Of a stretch of DNA of 64,000 nucleotides, positions 45,503-56,834 are shown one piece after another. The notes under the pieces are model-generated. The model searched no databases, was not told where the DNA came from, and saw only the letters and a program-made list of their open reading frames with translations. How positions within the stretch are numbered: the first letter of the stretch is position 1; each line of letters starts with the position of its first letter. Source of the stretch: Oidiodendron maius Zn. Lineage: Eukaryota; Ascomycota; Leotiomycetes; Myxotrichaceae. The stretch is from the NCBI GenBank assembly GCA_000827325.1, contig KN832870.1:6367783-6431782 (forward strand). Reading direction: 5' to 3'. The translations under genes were made by a program, and so were the position numbers.

Positions 45503-46750
45503 ATGTCGATCGCACGGAACGGCGCTTGCCGGTACAAGATTGCATCTATCCCTGGGGACGGGATAGGGATAGAGGTGGTAGAGCAGACGATCAAAGTTCT
45601 CCGGGCCATTGAGGCAGTATTCAACTCATTCACTCTAGACATCGACACGTTAGACTGGAGCTCAAAGCGGTACTTGGAAAAAGGCGAATATATTCCCGCA
45701 GATGGCTGGCAGAGGTTGAAGGCGAGCGATGCCATCTTATTTGGTGCTGTTGGGTCACCTGGTAAGTGACCAGCCAAGAAGGAAGGGAATTTTCAATCTA
45801 GAGAGGTCATTTATCTGACAATGATGCCACCTCTTAGAAGTACCTGATGACGTCTCCCTGTGGAACCTGATTCTGCCGCTTCGGAAGAAGGTGATAACTC
45901 AAGGACAGTCAAGTCGAACCAGTAGCTGATAGTAACTCAGTTGAATCAATACATTAACCTTCGCCCAATCCGGATTCTACCTGGACTGTCGTCTCCGCTG
46001 AAGAACTGCGCAAATGGCGATCTAGACTGGGTCATTGTCCGGGAGAATAGTGAGGGCGAGTACGCTGGCCAGGGCGGCACCACGCACGATGACACCCCAA
46101 ATACCATTGCCAATGAAGTCGCCGTCTTCACCAGGGTCGGAATCGAGCGCACCATGCGCTTCGCTTTCGAAGTCGCTCGAGAACGGCCCCGACGAAAGTT
46201 AACCATGGTGACTAAGAGCAACGCCCAGAGATACGGCATGGTCTTGTGGGACAAGATCTTCTACGAGGTCGCAAAAGAGTACCCCGATGTCGAGACGGAC
46301 AAGATGCTCGTGGATGCCATGGCAGTGCGGATGGTGTTGAAGCCCAATACGCTGGATACTATCGTGGCCACCAATCTCCACGGCGACATCCTGTCCGATT
46401 TGGCTGCCGCACTGGCTGGCAGCATTGGAGTTGCCTCTTCCAGCTCTCTGGACCCGACAAGGCAGAATCCCAGCTTGTTCGAGCCAATCCACGGAAGTGC
46501 TCCGGACATAGCGGGTCTGGGCATTGCTAATCCCGTCGGAACGTTTTGGAGCGCTGCGGAAATGCTCAGGTGGCTTGGGGAATGTGCAGCCGCAGATCTC
46601 CTGTTGAGGGCTATTGAGACAGTTACAGCCAATGGGGCCAAGACAAAGGATTTGGGGGGGATGTATAATCTTGCTCAAGTCACCGAGGCTGTCATAGTGG
46701 AGGTGAAGAGGTCGTTCGATGCTGGAAAGAAGATTAAGTCTAGAGTATAA
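45503..46750 (+). CDS. tartrate/D-malate/isopropylmalate-type dehydrogenase
   Basis: Decarboxylating beta-hydroxyacid dehydrogenase, 373 residues, three exons (introns 45762-45837 and 45891-45940). Motifs: IASIPGDGIGIEVV; AVGSPEVPDDVSLW; NLRPIRILPG; VRENSEGEYAG; the metal-binding Asp pair in LHGDILSDLAAAL; FEPIHGSAPDIAG. The SLWNLILPLRK and ENSEGEYAGQGG variants are those of tartrate dehydrogenase/D-malate dehydrogenase rather than leucine-biosynthetic LeuB. It could oxidise tartrate or a related C4 hydroxyacid. It follows the aldehyde dehydrogenase on the same strand by 463 bases. Confidence 0.9.
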
Positions 46751-47846
46751 TTTAAGAAACAAGCAGTTCAGTCAAATACGTTATTGTGCTATTATTGATA
46801 TTCCCTGTTCTTATTATTGCCTTTGGCTCTCTGTCAGGTATGTAGAGTTTGGTTGGATACACCATTCAGGTTATTTTTGAAGGTCCCCATTCCTAATTTG
46901 CCCGATTGGCTCCATCTTAGCTAAAAATCCCCGATAAACGAGGTAGCGCGGTAATCAGCAAGTCTCTGCAGGTGAGCCGAATTAATCAGAACAAGAATAT
47001 GATTGACCTTAATACGGAAAACATGGAAGCCCTTGGGATTATTTACAAGTCAGCTGGGGTCAGGAGGCATGTGTATCCGGCCTTAGCTGTAGATTTTGGG
47101 TTCCCAGACAAATCTTAGTCTGTGGATGTGGCGATTGTTTAGTGTATAGGTGGCTCTCTTGGGTACACTGATACTACTTAGCAATGGTTTTATGTTAGAC
47201 CTTGCTATTATATACTTATTAAAAAATAGAAATAAATAGTATAAGATTAAAAGCCTGCAGAGCTAATTTATTGACTTTAAATTCCATACAGTATATATCT
47301 AAAAGCGTACAACTTAACATGGAAAACATTACAAGAGCTTGTTTATTAACACCACTCTTTTCTCATACAAATATAAATTTATTCGTTTTATACAAGTAAG
47401 GCGACTTCATGTAAAACTATATTATACTAACCTAGGACAAGGCATGCTTCGGACGACCCCACGAAAAGGAAAATCTGGAGAAATCAGGGGTGTGGAGTCT
47501 GTACGGAAGACATTTCCGGGGAAAGGTGAACGCTAGATTTCTTTGAGTCAAGCCTGGCCCGCTAAATCCTTGCCCTCGGCAACCTCTAGTTATATTCCCA
47601 TGTTCTCATTAAAAGCTTTCTCGGAATCCAGATTCCATTGTTGCGATCTGCGACGGTGCCAGAGATGCAGCTACCCAAACTATGGGTCCCCGGAATCCCC
47701 TAATCATATAAAGAGTTGGTCGTCTTCACTAGTCTCCATCGACAACCTTCAATCTTCTATAGCCCACACCTCCTGTTCCTCCATATATACTATTCCTGTA
47801 CGGATTAACAACAAAGCCGAACGGGATTATTCAATCTCTGTTTGCC
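46751..47846. other. intergenic, promoter of the MFS transporter
   Basis: About 1.1 kb; first half AT-rich with no gene. The second half is the transporter promoter: near-match palindrome at 47622-47637 and a CGG-N9-CCG at 47504-47518, then a CT-rich leader. Confidence 0.5.
47622..47637. promoter_or_regulatory. near-match CGG-N10-CCA palindrome (site 7)
   Basis: CGGAATCCAGATTCCA: the same spacing and CGGAAT..ATTCC core as site 6 with one mismatch in the right half, 210 bases before the transporter start. Confidence 0.35.
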
Positions 47847-49575
47847 ATGTCTGCAGATCTGAAGCTCGACTCGGACGTTACGACCCCCGAGCATGTGGAA
47901 GGCTCAAACCCCAAGGCCATGACTGAGTCAGAGATGGAGGACATCTTCGCCGAGGACTTGGCGTATGGGCCGAATGGCATCCGCGGGATAATTGGCAACT
48001 CGTACGTGTTCGGCGCCGCCTTCCTTGCCTCGCTAGGCGGCTTCTCCTTCGGTTACGACCAGGGCGTCATCTCGATTATAAACGTAATGGACCAATTCCA
48101 GAACGCTTTCCCCAGGACGCGGACTGCTTTCGGCACTAGCTTCATGACTGCCATGCTGCTGCTCGGGGCTTTCGTAGGCTGCATCTTCATGCCATCCCTG
48201 GCTGACAAAATCTCGCGAAAGTGGGCCCTGACTGTTGTGGTGGTTATATTTGACATCGGCGCCATCATGCAGACCTCTTCTCAGAGCTATGGTACCTTGG
48301 TTGCTGGAAGAGCCATCGGAGGTATTGGAGTTGGTACTCTTGCAATGGTATGTAAAATTCTACGCTGTAGTGTCATTTCTGAACCCTCTTTTTGTTGGTA
48401 CGGAAAGTTTACAAAGGCATATAACACAGGGTGCGCCACTATACATCTCCGAGATCTCTCCGCCAAATCTGCGAGGGACCCTTCTCGTGCTCGAGTCTAT
48501 CTCAATTGTGTCTGGCGTCGTCATTGCCTTCTGGATTACGTATGGCACACGATACATCGCGAGTGAAGCCGCGTTCAGGCTTCCCCTGGGCTTACAAATG
48601 GTCTGCGCTACAATTCTCGGTGTCGCCATCCACTTCTTCCCGTATTCACCCCGGTGGCTTACCCTCGTCGGACGTAATGAGGAATGCCTAGCTAGTCTGT
48701 CGAAGCTGCGTGGCCTACCACCCACCGACCGCCGCGTGCAAAAGGAGTTCAAGGGAATCGTCGCTGAGGTCGAGTTCAACAAGATCATCTTGGGAAAAAG
48801 ACATCCAGGAGCCAGCGCCTTTAAGCTTGAGGTGCTTTCGTGGCTGGATCTTTTCGACCGTAAGATGTGGCGCAGGACGGTGGTAGGATGCGGTGTCTGC
48901 TTCTTCCAGCAGTTTTCCGGTATCAATGCTTTCATTTACTATGCACCCACCCTTTTTCGATCTATAGGGCAGCCACCCGAAAAGGCTCTCATTCTGTCTG
49001 GGGTCTTCAATATCTTGCAGCTCGTCGCAGTTGCCATCTGCTTTGTTATCATTGATAAGGTGGGAAGAAGGCCACTTGCAATCGTTGGAGGGTTTGGGTC
49101 CTGCATCTGCTATATAGTCATTGCTGCTGTTGCTGGAATCTACTCAAAGGATTGGTCGGCAAACCCAGCCGCAGGCTGGGCAGCCGTGGCCATGGCATTT
49201 TGCTTCATTATGGTGTATGGAGTTTCGTACTCGCCCCTGGGATGGAGCCTACCCCCAGAGGTGTTCCCAAACTCTAAGCGAGCGAAGGGCGTGGCTCTGG
49301 CTGTATGCGTTAACTGGCTTTCCAACTTCACCGTCGGAATCGCTACTCCTCCCATGCTTCAAACCATTGGTTATGGGACATATATCTTTTTTGCTGTTTT
49401 CTGTGGGCTATCCGGGTTCTGGGCAGTGTTTCTCGTCCCCGAGACGAAGGGCAAGACTTTAGAACAGATGGACCTCATGTTTGGAGATAACAGCGGAGAG
49501 GAAGAGAAGGATTTCATGAGGATCGCTGCTGCTTCAGCTGAGCAAACCGTTATGAGCCAGACCCAGCATGTATAA
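47847..49575 (+). CDS. MFS sugar/sugar-acid transporter
   Basis: Twelve-helix sugar transporter, 548 residues, two exons (intron 48348-48429). Motifs: FSFGYDQGVIS; LADKISRKWAL; GRAIGGIGVG; PLYISEISPPNLRG; FPYSPRWL; QQFSGINAFIYY; DKVGRRP; VPETKGKTLEQMD. A 60-residue acidic N-terminus precedes helix 1. As the last gene of the block with a possible shared operator, it may import the pathway's substrate; which sugar or sugar acid is not readable. Confidence 0.93.
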
Positions 49576-50103
49576 GGCTACTAAGTTAAGGCAGTTATTT
49601 GATACATTTATTAAATTTATACATAACCGTATATTATGACGAAACATTGTTTGCATCCAGCGAGGCGAGGCTGCCTTTCGTTCTTGTCGGGCAGATTCCG
49701 GGGTATGGTTACATGAGCTACACTAGGCTTGAGTGCAAGGATGTGACTTCACATTTGCGCTTTAGAGAAGGAGATAACAACTATAAAACTTGGAAAGAAC
49801 AAGTTTGCAAAAGTTGCAATTATTTAAAAAGCTCTAAACAGGGTGTAATATGGTGTGTTCAAATAAAATTCAAACAAGTAGTGCTGGAACGTAATCTTAT
49901 CGTGGAGACTTAACTAACTTCGCCAACGGAAATCTAATTTATATGCACAATGCATAATATAATAGCACGGAAAATGGAATTGAAATAAGAATCCTTGATG
50001 TTTTCTTAGCCAGAAAGCCGCCCCAGGAGAGTTGGGGGGTGGGTGGCATTAGTAAATAGCCGATCAATCAATCAATAAATCATTCTATAAAGTTCGTATA
50101 GCC
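49576..50103. other. 3' intergenic spacer
   Basis: Convergent spacer between the transporter and the enoyl reductase; one open frame (49599-49913) without features. Nothing else seen. Confidence 0.45.
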
Positions 50104-51283
50104 TCAAACACGAACAACTAATTTGTAACCAGATATAGTCTGAGTGCGAATCCTCTCAACTCCGTTGATCACACCGGCCTAACCCCCTTCTATAGCCTTC
50201 ACGGGATGCGACCAAAACTGATCAGTATCCAGCAGTCTCTGCACAAGGGGCCACGTGTCGTTGGCAAGCTTGCGGTCCTCCGGTCTTGCTTCGCGGCCAT
50301 AGACACCGTCAAGAGCCACCTTCCTCCCGAACATCGTCAGCCCCATGGCAAACGATGGTGTGATCGTGGGTCGGGTCGCGGCCACGGCCTCCTGGTAGGG
50401 ATCAAGCGAGACGTACCGGCCTCCTGCACGCCCAATCGCGCCGTAACACATCTGTGTCGTCTCCGCCTGGGTCACACAGTCTAGCGCGTATGCCAAGGTA
50501 TTCTTCGTATAGGCACGGATATCAGCTGCACAGTTCGGGTCGTGGTAGTCGAAGACTTTCTCGGCTCCAAACTTGAGTGCCAGGTCGAAGTTGACCGGCG
50601 AGCAGGTGGCAATCGGACGAAGACCAATGCTAAGAGTCAGTAGCGTTGTAAGCATATAACCTTTTGCATATTTACTTGACAGTCTGCGATCTAAAAGGTA
50701 AGACTCACAGCTTATGTATCTGAAGCGCGCGAGTACCAGTAGCTGTGGCGCCACCAGCCACCAATGCGAACTCTCCCTCTGTATCTGGCTCGTCCATCAA
50801 GAGACACTTGATCTTATCCAAAGAACCCGGTACCTCCAACTCGCGGAAGAGACACAAGAGAGCGGTGCCCAGACCAGTACCGATGGTCGCTCCGTCCTCG
50901 AAACTCATGCTATCAGGAAGCTTAAGGATTAAGTCGCCCTCGGCCGCAACATACTCAGAGAAGGCGCCTATGCTGGGATTGAGCGAGTTATTCCCATGCA
51001 CGAGACTGGCCACCCGATCTCCAACTGCCAGGTGGCTTGGTGCATCCGAGTCGACAGCCACGATAGTGCCTGCGAAGTCGTATCCGTGAATGGCGCCAGT
51101 CGCCGGGCTGTAGTCCAGCATTTTGGAATCGGCCGGGTTGATCGCGACGGCCGCGACTTTAATGAGAGCCTCTGCCTTTGCCACAGGCGGTACTAGAACA
51201 TCATGCCTGACAACAAGTTGGCCCGGCCCTTGAACAATAATGGCAGTCTGGCGGGTAGGTACGGTGGGCGTGGCTGATGGCAT
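50104..51283 (-). CDS. trans-acting enoyl reductase (LovC/ToxD-like), premature stop
   Basis: Zinc-less medium-chain reductase of the type that acts in trans on fungal polyketide synthases. Two exons with an intron at 50630-50708. Features: INPADSKMLDY; GAIHGYDFAGTIVAV; VGDRVASLVHG; TGLGTALLCLF; ALDCVTQAETTQMCY. The frame meets TAG at 50179-50181 (EGG-stop-AGVINGVERI), where relatives have Trp. It stays open for 24 more codons that match the family C-terminus (ISGYKLVVRV) to a TGA at 50104. Read through, the length is 366 residues, the usual size. A TGG-to-TAG change would explain it. No polyketide synthase lies in the window. Confidence 0.85.
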
Positions 51284-52189
51284 GGTGACGGAAATCAAAT
51301 TCGCAGACGAAATGTCTTCAGATGAGCTGGTAAACGCAGCCTCGTGTTATTAGTTGTCCAGCTGCTTTCATGACAAGCTCCGTAATCCTATCTAGTAGCT
51401 TGAAGGCTGCTCCTTCTCATACTCCAACGGTCTAGTGACTCTAGTCTGACACTGAGTGTTGGGTTCTGTTTATCTGGGTTCTGTCGATTTTGTCTTTTGC
51501 CGTCCTATTATTTATGTTCAGTTCCGGTAAGCCTAGATGCTTTCTGCCGGCGAAATTGTCCTCCCTCTTGCGTGTGTCATTAGTTGGGCAGCTACGATCC
51601 GCCTGTGATGAACCAATAGTACAAGTGCGTGGAACTTTGAAGTCGCCGAAGGCGGTTGACCGGGCTAAGCTTTAGAAGGGAGGAATGCATGGTACCTCCG
51701 CAGTCGCCGAGCGCTATTCCCCGAGGAAGATAACTAACCTGCCGAACGACCCCTACGGTTCATGAGGCACAGCCGTAAGCAATTTTGTCTACGCCAATCT
51801 CTTGCAGTGCAAGCCGCATCCTCGAGGTTCACTTCGGCTTCTTCCACGGCATTTTCGGCGTTGAATGATTCTAAGGTAGCACATCCCTAGATTTCTTGAA
51901 CATAGCTTTCTTGCCCTCTGGGCTTGAGCCTCTAAGATCTGGATAGTGTGGGCGCCAAAAAGTGAGTTTACATCACTTTAAAATGCGCAATAGAGCTATG
52001 AGCCTTGGTGGCAAAAAAGAAATTGAAGCCAGTACGAGATCCACGGAGTCACGGACAGCCTAGTTTTCATGGATCGAATCACAGCGGGCCGTAGCGTCCT
52101 TGAAATCCCGGGATCCCTGATAGAAACAAATGTACTGTCGCAGCTAAAATTACTACTATACTCAGAAACACACGGAGCTAGCTAGACTG
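51284..52189. other. intergenic spacer
   Basis: Promoter side of the enoyl reductase and 3' side of CYP505. No exon, RNA gene or repeat recognised. Confidence 0.45.
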
Positions 52190-55100
52190 TTAGTAGACGT
52201 CAGTCACATACCGACTACTCTTGATCTCATCCAACCAATCATCCGCGTCCACCTCGCTCTTGCCAGTCTTGTCCATCCAGATACGCTTGAACACCTGCGC
52301 CGAGCTTCTCCCAAGCCTGGACGCACTGCCGCACACATAGATATTCCCACCCTTCTGGAACAGACCCCACAACCGGCCGCGGTCCTCCCACATGGCGGCA
52401 TCCACGTGCCGCCCCCCAACCCCTCCGTCAGGCCTAGAAAAGCAAGGAATCACGTCCACGACACCTGTCTTCTGCCACTGCTCAAGCTCGTTGCGGTAAA
52501 GGTAGTCCTTGTTCACGTTGCGGCATCCAAAATACAGCACAGCCGGGCCGAGACGGCGCCCGCTTGCCGCACGTTTGATGGCAGCGCGTTCCGCAATGAA
52601 GGCCCGCAGCGGCGCGATGCCCGTGCCGGCCGCCACCATAATGACGGGGATCTCAGGGTTTTCTGGGAGGCGGAAGCCGAGCTTGTTGGGGCGCACAGAG
52701 CAGTGGAGACGATCGCCCGGCTTGCAGGTAGCGAGATAGCTGCTCACGACGCCACGGAATGTGCCATGGCCACTGAGAGCCGGGAACTCGAAGACGTCAA
52801 AGGTTATGCTTGCGTTGACCCCGTCTCGGTTATTGTTGGACCTGACTTCGAGCGGCGATGAGGAGATGGAGTATTGCCGAGTCAGGGCAGAAGGAGATCG
52901 AGATAGACGCCGAATGGAAGATCAAGTCCTGGGACCTCCTCTAGGACGTCTAGGACAGAGTATCGTTTTAGCAGGATCTCGTTGTACTGCTCCTCCCCAT
53001 ACAGCTTCTCCAGTTGCCTGTACTCCGCACTGCCCTGCTTGGCAGAATTCTTGAGCGTAGCTATCTGGCGCCTCGTGACAGGCGCAACAAGCTCAACCCT
53101 AGTGGCCAGGAAGTGGTCGACGGCCATAGGCTCAACTGGAAGAAAGGTCTTTTTGCTGGACTTCACGCTCAACATGTCGTGTTGCCCGAGTTTAAATCGT
53201 GCCATCACCCGACGCACCGCGTCATCAGGATTTCGGCCCTGGACAAACAGGTAGTCACCTGGGATGTACTCGGTACCCGCAGGCAGGAGGATATCGACAT
53301 GGCGCTTGGCCGCGCCGGCTGAAGTATCGGCTAGCTCGTAGTTTGACACGAGCGTTACGACGCCCATGTTTTCGACACCAGCCTGTGGCCACGTTGTGGC
53401 ATGCTCAATGCAGACATCGACGCCGGCGGAGGCGTGGCTGAGGCTTTTCGAGTTGTCATCGCACAAGCTGAAGCACAGTTTCTCGCTCCAATCCTCCCAC
53501 GGCCCGAGGAGGTCAAGTTTGACGTTGGCATAGTCGGCATCGACGAGTCGCTCAGCGCCGAGCTTAAAGAGGGTGTCGTTGACCAACTTCGGGATCCGGT
53601 GGAAAGTGGTGGTCCAGTCACTGTTGCCGCCGCCAAACAGGGCATATTTCGTGCTCTTGGGCAACTGCGCCGACTTGCGAGAGAGTTCTTCGATCCAGGC
53701 TACGAACTTCTTGGCGTTGTCTGACGGCTTGTCCTCATATGAGGCGGTAATGATAATGGATGGGTTCTCAGTTGGCAGGCTCGCCACCGCTTCGTCTAAA
53801 TCCTTGATGTCGACGGCCAGTCCAAAGTCGGTTGCCTTTCCGGCCAGATCCTCCGCCAGGCCTTCGCAAGTCCCGGAGTTGCCACCGATGAAGACGGTAA
53901 TGGGTTTGAGAGGCCCGTTGCTGTTAGTGGCCCGGTCAACCCTCTCGTCTTGACGACGGTTGGCCCTCTGTGCGCCGTCAACGACTGTGCCGCCAGGAAT
54001 GCCGAACATGATGCCTCGGCCTGGCCGGCGAGAAACCTTGATCTTGAAATTGGCTGGTTTGGTCGTCATGTTGCTCCTCATAACCAGTTTGTAACTGGAA
54101 TCTGCTTTCCGGATATCAAATCGTTGCAACACTTGAGCAATACTGATGTGCATTTCCTGAAATGAAAATGTTCTGCCGATACATGCTCGCAAGCCGTCGC
54201 CAAACTGGAGCGTGTTAGTATTAGAGGAATTACGACATATGGGACGCATGGCCAAAAATGGAACGTACTGGTTGCCAAGCCCCTTTGGGCAGAGCCTCGA
54301 ATGCACCATTCAACATACGCTCCGGGCGGAACACCTCGGCGTCTTCTCCCCAGATCTTCGTATCACGGTGCAGATGACGCAAGAGACAGGACACCGGTAT
54401 TTCTTTTTTGATTGAGTACTTCCCTCCCAAAATCCTATCTTCAATGGGGTTTCTGGTGAAAAGATTAACCGGCGGGTTAAGCCGCATCGCTTCTTTAATG
54501 CATGCATCAAGATAGACAAGTTTTGGTAACATGTCGACTGTAATAACCTTGTCACCGAGGACTTCATCTACCTCCCGCTGTAACCGGGTGAGCTTGTCTG
54601 GATTATCGCACAAGTGGTAGTAAATGAAGCTTAACGTCGAGGCTGTGGTTTCGTATCCCGCACTCAAGAAAGTGCCTATCTGGTATCGAACGTTCTCGAT
54701 GGGCAATTTCTCTCTCGTATCCTTATCCACGCCATGCAGAAGCACATTTAGCAAATCCGTAGCATCGGGTTTTGGGTTCTCCAGTCGGTCACGGATGATC
54801 TTGTCGCACAGGTTATGGATCTGGGCGATGTTCTCTTGTCGTCGTTGTTCGTCTCGGAAGAACACCAGGCGGTTTACCAATCCTGGGCGATGAGTTCTCT
54901 TGCCAGATTCTATGAGCACCTCTCCGAGCTGCTTAGCAAACGGATGTACCTCATCCGTATAGAACTCGTTGAAGCGGAAGTTGAACGCACAGAGCCCAAT
55001 CGTGTCGAAAGTGAGCTGCGTAAAGTCTTCAACGCAGTCAATCTCGTTTTCAGGGTCATAGCGATCCCATTTCAAAACCAGCTGGGAGCTCAATTCAAGC

Positions 55101-55743
55101 CTGTGAAATATCCATATCGGCAACTATCGGATACGCCTGCTAGGATTTGCCTGGTGAGACTCACATGTCATCAAACATACGCCGGATTCCGAGTGGCCCT
55201 GCGAGTGTCATTAGCGCTCTTCCTGTCTTGCACACCTATAAACATTCCCTGCCTCCTCATTTCAGATTTCACCTTCATTTCTTACATACCGAATGATGGG
55301 GTCAGTAGACGGTGGGCCTTCCACCAATTTTTCTCGTGGGAGAAAGCTGTGACCAAGCCATCCCCGGCAGCTGCACGAAGCTCTTGTTGAGGTGCAGCAG
55401 GAATTTTTACCCACTGATCCTCGTCAAGCATCTCGCTGAGCAGAGCGTGGGTGCCGACGAATACTTTGCGTCCTTGCAAGTTGGCCTCATAGATCGGGCC
55501 ATATAGGTCCATGAGCCTCCAGAGGGACCTCGCTGGGAAGGTGAGATCGATCTCGGGTGCGTGCCCCAGCAACCCAAAATACTTCAGAGGTGGCTGAGGG
55601 ATTGGTTCTAGCTTTGGGGGGTGAACGCCATTGATTTTCGTGGCCGACGAGGTTGTCGGACGAGATTCCAAGCGTTCACTGCCATCATGATCAATTGGAC
55701 AAGATATTCTTCCCGGTGTTTGCTTCGAGGGTAGGTCGTGCAA
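52190..55743 (-). CDS. CYP505-type P450-reductase fusion, frameshifted
   Basis: Self-sufficient fatty-acid hydroxylase type: heme P450, FMN and FAD/NADPH domains in one chain of about 1,100 residues. Introns at 55199-55289, 55101-55164 and 54205-54268. P450: FGPLGIRRMFDDM; I-helix LSAGYETTAS; ExxR in KEAMR; heme loop FGDGLRACIGR. FMN domain: TVFIGGNSGTCEGLAEDLA. FAD/NADPH domain: TRQYSISSSP, MVAAGTGIAPLRAF, NIYVCGSA. Between FMN and FAD domains the frame breaks: LDLLLP runs into TGA at 52882, while LTRQYSISS continues one base off. The exon sum is also 1 base short of a multiple of three. The 5' end has no in-frame ATG (open only from a TTG at 55743), so the start is missing or in an unseen exon. 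Confidence 0.88.
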
Positions 55744-56834
55744 TATTGAGCAAGCGTGAGATTACGAATTAGGGATCGTAGGCATACAGTGAAAGGACGT
55801 CATGTATTGATTTTACACCGAGTACAAGAGGAAAGCCATTACTGGACACTCCTTAAGGTGGGCAGTTTGGGATGGTCTTCGCCGACAGCATCTCCGGACT
55901 CCCGAGGCCACGCACTTCCACCGATGAGCAAGGTACCAGTTGACGTCTCGTTATGATGTGACATGTCATCGATTGACTATCGGTACATCTCTCCTGCCAT
56001 CTTTTGAGTCCCATGGGTTATGATATGGCAGGGGAGTGGTCGGCATCAGGGCCAGTCAACTCAAAGGCGCAGAGCCGAATAGGTACTCTCTACGGCCGTA
56101 GAGAAATCAGAGTCAGGCACTAAAACGGCTACGTTGCCAGCATAGGCGGCTATGAGCCTTGCTTGCCGCCGAACACCACGATCCAGACCTCAACTCGTAT
56201 CTGTTGGAACAGCGGTGCCAGGAACAACTGACCTAGTCAGGTTAGTTGTACGGAGGAACGGACCGAAGGTTTATCCTAATTAGGAAGCGAATCACACAAA
56301 TAGTGGTTGTGTATTCTAGCCTCATAATAATTAATCAATGCAACACCATCATGCAAATGAAGCTGCCAACCCGATATTGCTGAATCAAGGTAATCCCCTT
56401 GTTGTCTGACAGTATCTTATTTCTTGGAGTAGAAGAATGCCAAATCGCCGAAGGGCTTATGCAAACCTACGGCCACGTGGCAGGGAACAATGCCGAAAAA
56501 AGGCACGGATACGTATACGACATCAAAAACACAATCCATCCAGCCCTTTGTGGAAGAACTAAGCGGTAGAGCTGAAGAGCTGAAGAGCTGGAGATAATCA
56601 TGCTTGTTCCGCGGCGCAGTTTGTACTCCGGAACATCTTGCCGTCGGGGAGTTCAAGCCCGACCGGTCGCATGGGCGGGTTGTTTGTTTCAAGATTGGTC
56701 GGCACATTGCAAACCTCCATGTATAATACAGATTGTATCTTGTCTCTTGGAGTTGCAAGGCTCTACTATCTAGCTTTGTACTGTATAGCAGTGACAAAAT
56801 CAAGACTGTGCAGTCTCTGCCCTTGTCAATATCA
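55744..56834. other. divergent intergenic spacer
   Basis: Between the CYP505 5' end and the ankyrin gene. A possible missing first exon of CYP505 would lie here. No other gene or repeat recognised. Confidence 0.4.
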
